Shown here: in pieces, positions 58,724 through 64,000 of the stretch | How the letters are laid out: each line of letters opens with the position of its first letter | Position numbering within the stretch: position 1 is the first letter of the stretch | Assembly: GCF_030410045.1 (NCBI RefSeq) | Contig: NZ_JAUFRA010000001.1 | Coordinates: 186,001-250,000, forward strand | DNA: 64,000 nt | DNA from: Marivivens donghaensis | GTDB taxonomy: Bacteria > Pseudomonadota > Alphaproteobacteria > Rhodobacterales > Rhodobacteraceae | Direction of reading: 5' to 3' | Made by a program: the position numbers and the translations under genes | The notes under the pieces: generated by a model | The model's database searches: none | Seen by the model: the letters and a program-made list of their open reading frames with translations, nothing else | Told to the model about the DNA's origin: nothing

Positions 58724-60982
58724 ATGACACGTATTCCTTCAAAAGAGGAAATCCTCGAATGGATTTCCACGAACCCGACCCTCACCGCTAAGCGCGATAT
58801 CGCTAAGGCCTTTGGCATCAAAGGCTCTGCGCGGATCGATCTCAAACGCATCTTGCGAGAGTTGGAAGATGAAGGTGCGCTGACCAAGCGTCGGTCGTCG
58901 TATCGCGACGCTGAAAAACTACCGCCCGTTGCGGTGCTGCAAGTGATCGACCCTGATCACAACGGTGACCTGTGGGCGCGTCCACTGGAATGGCGTGGTG
59001 ATGGTGCGATGCCGCGCATTCTTATGATCCAGCGCGATACGGATCCCGCTTTGGCACCTGGCGACCGAATTTTGGGTCGGATGACCGAGGTTAAAGGCGA
59101 GGACTACGATTACACTGCGCGCATGATCCGTCGCGTCGGGTCAAACCCGTTGCGGATTGTCGGTGTATTTCGGCAGAGCCACGAGGGTGGCCGTATAGTC
59201 CCCATCGATAAAAAAGCCGACAAACAATGGATCGTTCCAGAGGGCGCGACCGCAGGGGCCAAGGACGGCGAATTGGTCGAAGCAGAGCAGAGCGGCCCAA
59301 AAGGGCGGCTTGGCCTGCCTAAAGCGCGCATTATTGATCGACTTGGTGACCCATCCGCACCCAAAGCGGTCAGCCTAATTGCGATCCACCAACACGGCAT
59401 TCCCGACGCATTTCCTGACGATGTGATCGCGGAAGCGGACAGCGTTAAGCCAGCGGAACTCAAGGACCGCACCGATCTGCGTCATCTGCCGCTTGTCACT
59501 ATTGACCCAGCCGATGCTCGCGACAGGGATGACGCGGTCCTAGCAATTCCAGATAGTGATCCCGACAACGAAGGAGGTTTCTATCTCTGGGTCGCGATTG
59601 CCGACGTCGCTTATTACGTGCGCCCGAACTCCGCCTTGGATCGTGAGGCGCGTAAGCGCGGAAACTCGTCTTATTTCCCTGATCGTGTTGTCCCGATGCT
59701 GCCTGACCGTCTGTCGGGTGATCTATGTTCGCTGCACGAAGCTGTTGATCGCGCTTGTATGGCCGTCGAGATGCGGATCGATGCTGAGGGGCGCAAAATC
59801 AGCCATCGGTTCGTGCGCGGATTGATGCGGTCGGCGGCCTCTTTGGCCTATGAGGAGGCACAAGCCGCCATCGACGGCATGCCGAATGAGAAAACAGGTC
59901 CGCTCCTCGAACCCGTTTTGAAGCCGCTCTACGCCGCCTATGAAGCGTTGAAAAAGGCGCGTGCGGTGCGCCAGCCTCTCGAATTGGATCTGCCAGAACG
60001 TCAGATCGTGTTGAATGACGCGGGCGAGGTCACGTCGATCGCGTTCAAAGAACGGTTCGATGCGCACAAATTGATCGAAGAATTCATGGTGCTGGCGAAC
60101 GTTGCCGCCGCTGAAGAACTGATCAAACACCGCACGCCGTTGTTGTTCCGCGTGCACGAAGAACCAAGCCCCGAAAAGCTGGACAGCCTACGTGAAGTCG
60201 CGCAAGCAAGCGGTCTGGTGCTGGCCAAAGGTCAGGTTTTGCAGACCCGCCACCTCAACCAACTTCTCCGTCAGGCTGAAGGCACGCCGCAGGATGAGTT
60301 GATCAACATGTCGACCCTACGGTCGATGACGCAGGCTTATTACGGGCCGAATAACTTTGGTCACTTTGGCTTGGCACTGCGCAACTATGCGCATTTCACC
60401 TCGCCGATCCGTCGATATTCCGACCTCATCGTGCACCGTGCTCTGATCAAGACGCATAAATGGGGCAATGATGGTCTCAGCGATTGGGATATCGAAATGC
60501 TCGAAGCGACGGGGCAGCAAATCAGCGATACCGAACGCCGTTCGATGATCGCCGAGCGAGATACGACTGACCGTTATCTCGCGGCATTCATGAAAGATCG
60601 CGTTGGGACGGAGCTACCTGGCCGTATTAGTGGCATTCAAAAGTTTGGCGTTTTTGTGAAGCTGGATGAAACGGGCGCAGACGTCCTGGTGCCTGTGCGT
60701 TCACTCGGGAGCGAATTTTTCCACTATGATGCCGAAGCCCAACAGCTCTTTGGGTCGCAGTCGGGCATGGTCATCGGCCTTGGCCAACGGGTCACTCTGA
60801 AATTGACCGAAGCCGCGCCGATTTCCGGTGGTCTTGTCGGCGAAATTATCTCGATCGATGACTTCATCATGCCGAAGGGCCCAATGCGCGGTGGCCGTGG
60901 CCGACCTGTGCGACGCAAAGCGAACGCTGCCAAGAAGAAAGCCGATAAGGTGCGCCGTAAGGTGAAACGAACGCGTAAGTAG
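58724..60982 (+). CDS. rnr: Ribonuclease R
   Basis: 3'-5' exoribonuclease of the RNB family for structured RNA. The 752 residues comprise an N-terminal winged-helix part, cold-shock domains, the RNB catalytic core with DPADARDRDDAV at about 262-273 (four acidic metal ligands) and HFTSPIRRYSDLIVHR near 565, then an S1 domain (GRISGIQKFGVFVKLDETG) and a very basic tail ending KKKADKVRRKVKRTRK. The ATG at 58724 stands alone with weak ribosome binding site. No neighbour of the same pathway is seen. Confidence 0.95.
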   Translation: MTRIPSKEEILEWISTNPTLTAKRDIAKAFGIKGSARIDLKRILRELEDEGALTKRRSSYRDAEKLPPVAVLQVIDPDHNGDLWARPLEWRGDGAMPRILMIQRDTDPALAPGDRILGRMTEVKGEDYDYTARMIRRVGSNPLRIVGVFRQSHEGGRIVPIDKKADKQWIVPEGATAGAKDGELVEAEQSGPKGRLGLPKARIIDRLGDPSAPKAVSLIAIHQHGIPDAFPDDVIAEADSVKPAELKDRTDLRHLPLVTIDPADARDRDDAVLAIPDSDPDNEGGFYLWVAIADVAYYVRPNSALDREARKRGNSSYFPDRVVPMLPDRLSGDLCSLHEAVDRACMAVEMRIDAEGRKISHRFVRGLMRSAASLAYEEAQAAIDGMPNEKTGPLLEPVLKPLYAAYEALKKARAVRQPLELDLPERQIVLNDAGEVTSIAFKERFDAHKLIEEFMVLANVAAAEELIKHRTPLLFRVHEEPSPEKLDSLREVAQASGLVLAKGQVLQTRHLNQLLRQAEGTPQDELINMSTLRSMTQAYYGPNNFGHFGLALRNYAHFTSPIRRYSDLIVHRALIKTHKWGNDGLSDWDIEMLEATGQQISDTERRSMIAERDTTDRYLAAFMKDRVGTELPGRISGIQKFGVFVKLDETGADVLVPVRSLGSEFFHYDAEAQQLFGSQSGMVIGLGQRVTLKLTEAAPISGGLVGEIISIDDFIMPKGPMRGGRGRPVRRKANAAKKKADKVRRKVKRTRK

Positions 60983-61074
60983 ATCGGCGTAATCTCGCAG
61001 GTCTCTGAGGCTTTTGTTGTAAGTTTTCAGGAGTGATCTACCTTGAAGCTAGGTTTCAAGGTGTGAGTAGTCCT

Positions 61075-62256
61075 ATGGTTTTGTCCCGTCGCGCGATGGT
61101 TTTGGGTGCTTTGTCTGTGCCGAGTTTGGCCTATGCGCAAAGCGGTTTTGACGGCTGGGTGGCTAGCTTCAAATCACGAGCGCGTTCGCGGGGTATATCC
61201 CAACGAACCATCGACGCGGCCTTTGCAAACGTTCGCTATAACGCCGAAGTGGTCGAGCGGGATCGCAATCAGGCGGAGTTTCGGCGCGAGATTTGGGACT
61301 ACCTCGACCTCGTCGTGTCGGAGAGCCGCGTCACTAATGGACGCAGGGCGTTCCGCGACAATCGCCGTCTGTTAGCCGAAATTGAGGACCGCTACGGGGT
61401 TCCCGCTGCGATCGTTTGTGCGATTTGGGGGATGGAAAGCGCATATGGCGCCCGTCGCGGTGACATTCCAGTGATCGAAGCACTGGCCACTCTTGCTTAT
61501 GACGGACGGCGCGGTCGGTTCTTTGAGCAACAGCTGATGGCAGCGCTGCGCATCCTTGAGGCTGGCCATGTTCGGCAACGAGATTTCGTGGGCAGCTGGG
61601 CCGGCGCGATGGGTCATACTCAATTCATCCCGACAAGCTTTGAGGCTTATGGCGTCGATTTTCGCGGTGATGGATGGCGGGATATTTGGTCCGATGATCC
61701 GACTGACGCTCTAGCATCGACGGCAGCTTACTTGGCGCGCTTCAATTGGCGAAGAGGAATGCCTTGGGGCGTCGAGGTGCGTTTGCCATCCACTTTCAAT
61801 TTTGCACAAGCGGGACGCAGCACCATGCGAATGCCGTCAGAATGGGCGCAGCAAGGTGTTGTTGGTGTCGATGGGCGAGCGGTTCCTGATTACGGGTCGG
61901 CAGGGTTGCTTTTGCCAGCAGGCGCGCGCGGCGTCGCGCTGATGACATTCGCGAATTTCCGAACGATTGAGCGCTACAACGCATCCGAAGCCTATGTGAT
62001 CGGCGTCGGGCATTTGGCAGACCGTATTGCAGGGGGCGGTCCGTTTGTTGCGTCGTGGCCCCGCGGCGATCGTGGTTTGACTTCTGCTGAGGCTGCAGAA
62101 TTGCAGCGGCGCCTGAATGCTGCGGGATTTAACGCTGGGTCTGTAGACGGCAGGCCGGGGCCGCAGACTCGGTCAGCCCTTAGGGCATGGCAGAGCAGTG
62201 TGGGGTTATCTGCGGATGGGCGCCCAACGCTCCATATGCTCGAACGGCTTCGCTAG
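61075..62256 (+). CDS. Lytic murein transglycosylase (MltB-like) with peptidoglycan-binding domain
   Basis: Exported enzyme cutting the glycan strand of peptidoglycan. The signal peptide is MVLSRRAMVLGALSVPSLAYAQ. The catalytic glutamate is E121 in WGMESAYG; GAMGHTQFIPTSFEAYGVDF and NWRRGMPWG are further family marks. Residues about 335-393 form a PG_binding_1 domain (LQRRLNAAGFNAGSVDGRPGP). ATG at 61075; an upstream start at 61033 would spoil the signal peptide. 393 residues. It overlaps the convergent rppH by 4 bp. Confidence 0.92.
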   Translation: MVLSRRAMVLGALSVPSLAYAQSGFDGWVASFKSRARSRGISQRTIDAAFANVRYNAEVVERDRNQAEFRREIWDYLDLVVSESRVTNGRRAFRDNRRLLAEIEDRYGVPAAIVCAIWGMESAYGARRGDIPVIEALATLAYDGRRGRFFEQQLMAALRILEAGHVRQRDFVGSWAGAMGHTQFIPTSFEAYGVDFRGDGWRDIWSDDPTDALASTAAYLARFNWRRGMPWGVEVRLPSTFNFAQAGRSTMRMPSEWAQQGVVGVDGRAVPDYGSAGLLLPAGARGVALMTFANFRTIERYNASEAYVIGVGHLADRIAGGGPFVASWPRGDRGLTSAEAAELQRRLNAAGFNAGSVDGRPGPQTRSALRAWQSSVGLSADGRPTLHMLERLR

Positions 62257-62735
62257 ATTTTGGGGCCGAGTTCCGCAAGCACCTGTTCATAAACGGCACG
62301 TTTGAACGGGACGATGGAGGCCACAACGTCGGCGGGATCGATCCATTTCCATTGGGTGAATTCAGGATGCTCAGTTGCGATGTTGACTTGCTCATCTGAC
62401 CCTTTGAAGCGCAGCAGGAACCATTTCTGTTCTTGCCCTTTGTAACGGCCTTTCCAAATGTTCGGGACCACATCATGCGGCAAATCATAGGCAACCCAGC
62501 CTTCGGTTTCGGCATCGACGGTCACGAGGTCAGATGTAACGCCCGTTTCCTCCCACAGCTCGCGCAGGGCGGCGTCACGTGGGTCTTCGCCTTTGTCGAT
62601 GCCGCCTTGTGGCATTTGCCACGCATCTTGATCGCGGTCGTTGCGTTGACCGACAAAAATCCGCCCCTCTTGATTGACAAGCATAACGCCCACGCAAGGA
62701 CGGTAGGGGAGTGCAGCAATCTGTTCAGGGGTCAT
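62253..62735 (-). CDS. rppH: RNA pyrophosphohydrolase RppH
   Basis: Nudix hydrolase that removes pyrophosphate from 5' ends of mRNA and so starts decay. The Nudix box begins GGIDKGEDPRDAAL at residue 44 and continues with REL-W-EETGV up to 65. The start MTPEQIAALPYRPCVGVML is typical of alphaproteobacterial RppH. 160 residues. The gene lies downstream of ctpA on the same strand, but the ctpA terminator at 62806 separates them. Confidence 0.93.
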   Translation of the reverse strand: MTPEQIAALPYRPCVGVMLVNQEGRIFVGQRNDRDQDAWQMPQGGIDKGEDPRDAALRELWEETGVTSDLVTVDAETEGWVAYDLPHDVVPNIWKGRYKGQEQKWFLLRFKGSDEQVNIATEHPEFTQWKWIDPADVVASIVPFKRAVYEQVLAELGPKI

Positions 62736-62800
62736 CGTAGGAGCCTTTCAACGGTTTGGCAAAGTCTATCGCGCGACCACCATAAGGCCAAGCAGACAAA

Positions 62801-62833
62801 CGAAAAAGGGCAGCACGATTAGGTGCTGCCCTT
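62801..62833 (-). terminator. Terminator of ctpA-type gene
   Basis: Perfect 11-bp stem AAGGGCAGCAC / GTGCTGCCCTT (62806-62816 and 62823-62833) with a 6-nt loop. The U tract on the minus strand corresponds to the A-run at 62803-62807. Confidence 0.9.
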
Positions 62834-62853
62834 GGGTTTAGAAGCGCGCGAAA

Positions 62854-64000
62854 TTACTCGCGATTGCCCAGTGCGCTCAATCCACGAAGGATGTCGATTG
62901 CATAGGCCAACTGGTAATCCTCTTCGCGAAGGGCTGCCGTTGCTTCGGCGCGAGCTGCGTCTTCTTCGATTTGGCGGATTTCGTCTTCGGTCAGGCTATC
63001 GTTGTTCAGCGCGCCGCGCAGGTCTGCTTCGGACCGCATGTTTGGTGTATCCTCGGTCACCTCAACCGCAGGGCGCGGGCGTGGCTGTTGAACGATGATG
63101 TCTGGTTGGATGCCGAGCGATTGGATCGAACGGCCCGACGGCGTGTAGTAACGTGCTGTTGTCAAACGCATCGCGCCATCATCGCGCAGCGGCATGACGG
63201 TTTGTACCGAACCTTTGCCAAACGATTTGGTGCCGACCACGATCGCGCGGCGGTGATCTTGGAGCGCACCTGATACGATTTCCGATGCAGATGCAGACCC
63301 GCCGTTGATCAGAACAACGATGGGCATGCCGTCAGTGATGTCACCTGGCGTCGCATTGTAGCGGTCGCCGTCAGCCGCGTTGCGGCCGCGGGTCGATACG
63401 ATTTCACCAGCATCAAGGAACGCGTCAGACACATAGATCGCCTGGTCAAGCAAGCCGCCAGGGTTGTTACGCAGATCAAGGATAACGCCGCTGACGTTTT
63501 CCTTGCCGCCAGCTTCTTCGATCTGAGCCTCAAAGCCAGAGATCAGGTCGTCGTAGGTCTGACCGCTAAAGGTCGCGATGCGGAGGACGACAGCATCGCC
63601 TTCGGTCCGTGCGCGAACGGCTGTGAGTTTGATTGTGTCGCGGATGATCGAAACTTCAAAGGGTTCTGTTTCACCTTCCCGCACGACGGTCAGGATGATC
63701 TCGGACCCGACAGGGCCGCGCATCAGGTCAACCGCTTGATCCAGTGTGAGGCCCAAAAGGCTCTCGCCATCGACTTGGGTGATAAAGTCGCCCGAGAGAA
63801 TGCCCGCAGCATCCGCTGGCGTTCCATCCATCGGGGAGACGACTTTGATCCAGCCTTCTTCTTGGGTCACTTCGATCCCCAAGCCGCCAAATTCACCCAA
63901 GGTTTGAATGCGCATATCTGCGGCAGCATCGGGGGATAGGTAGCTGGAGTGCGGGTCGAGGGATGTGAGCATCCCGTTGATCGCCGCCTCGATCAGCGCG
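62854..64000 (-). CDS. ctpA: C-terminal processing serine protease (CtpA), 5' part outside window
   Basis: S41-family protease of the periplasm. The frame runs through the window edge (the last codons read ALIEAAINGMLTSLDPHSSY), so the N-terminal signal and about 60 residues are missing. The PDZ domain spans the segment from GGLGIEV to VGSEIIL. The catalytic serine is in NGGSASASEIVSG and the lysine in GTKSFGKGSVQ. The C-terminus is Glu/Ala-rich with helix EEDAARAEATAALREED. Such enzymes trim peptidoglycan hydrolases or damaged proteins. Confidence 0.95.
   Translation of the reverse strand, partial: ALIEAAINGMLTSLDPHSSYLSPDAAADMRIQTLGEFGGLGIEVTQEEGWIKVVSPMDGTPADAAGILSGDFITQVDGESLLGLTLDQAVDLMRGPVGSEIILTVVREGETEPFEVSIIRDTIKLTAVRARTEGDAVVLRIATFSGQTYDDLISGFEAQIEEAGGKENVSGVILDLRNNPGGLLDQAIYVSDAFLDAGEIVSTRGRNAADGDRYNATPGDITDGMPIVVLINGGSASASEIVSGALQDHRRAIVVGTKSFGKGSVQTVMPLRDDGAMRLTTARYYTPSGRSIQSLGIQPDIIVQQPRPRPAVEVTEDTPNMRSEADLRGALNNDSLTEDEIRQIEEDAARAEATAALREEDYQLAYAIDILRGLSALGNRE

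Overview
This window looks like a chromosomal stretch of an alphaproteobacterium of the family Rhodobacteraceae (roseobacter group). The pointers are a CcrM-type GANTC methyltransferase beside rnhB, a DUF4170-waaA-lpxK lipid A block, a leuS-lptE-holA block, DUF2125 and DUF3576 proteins, an IalB-family protein, an FAD/SelD fusion and Hint-domain exported proteins. The assignment rests on recognised protein families and neighbourhoods only; no database was searched. Coding is dense and mostly housekeeping.

Layout. 1-5 kb: 3' end of rnhB, ccrM with a terminator, an AlkB-type monooxygenase (with an in-frame TGA near its 5' end), mutY, a DciA-like DUF721 protein and a periplasmic DsbA-like protein. 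5-12 kb: lpxK, waaA and DUF4170 on the minus strand and, beyond a plus-strand pair for glucosylglycerate-type solute synthesis, cysQ-like and pmbA genes. 12-16 kb: DUF2125 protein, an SDR, a crotonase-fold protein and a BaiN/TIGR03862 flavoprotein. 16-19.4 kb: a yjbH-yjbF-yjbE-like exopolysaccharide locus in which yjbH carries an in-frame ochre codon and the small protein seems to have an ATT start. 19.4-24 kb: holA, lptE, leuS and a DUF3576 lipoprotein.

24-31 kb is the accessory part and the most interesting one. Two porin genes in the same orientation share an identical 74-bp stretch at their 5' ends (25166-25239 and 30786-30859). Between these copies lie two tyrosine recombinases of different build, four small unrecognised minus-strand genes, a hairpin-rich non-coding stretch, an entericidin-like small lipoprotein and the second porin. 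The left porin has lost its MKK start and promoter; the right porin is joined to what looks like the native start and ribosome binding site. The simplest reading is an integrative element of about 5.6 kb that enters a porin gene inside its signal-peptide codons, supplies its own porin body to the native promoter and leaves the old porin silent but intact. Excision would reverse this.

31-45 kb: YggS-like PLP protein, an L,D-transpeptidase, ribA, an OmpR-type regulator, xthA, thioredoxin-TPR, LON-domain and Trm112-like genes, recQ, yaaA, a thiolase, and a selenium pair (FAD-SelD fusion and mnmH). 45-50 kb: serA, serC and divergent serB form the complete phosphorylated serine pathway, with a hairpin just before serC. 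50-64 kb: IalB-like protein, rlmN, a LOG-family protein, dapD, a probable small RNA next to a perfect palindrome, a small acidic orphan protein, two coupled Hint-domain genes, dapE, rnr, a lytic transglycosylase, rppH and the 3' part of a ctpA-type protease.

No tRNA, rRNA, CRISPR array or classical transposase was seen.
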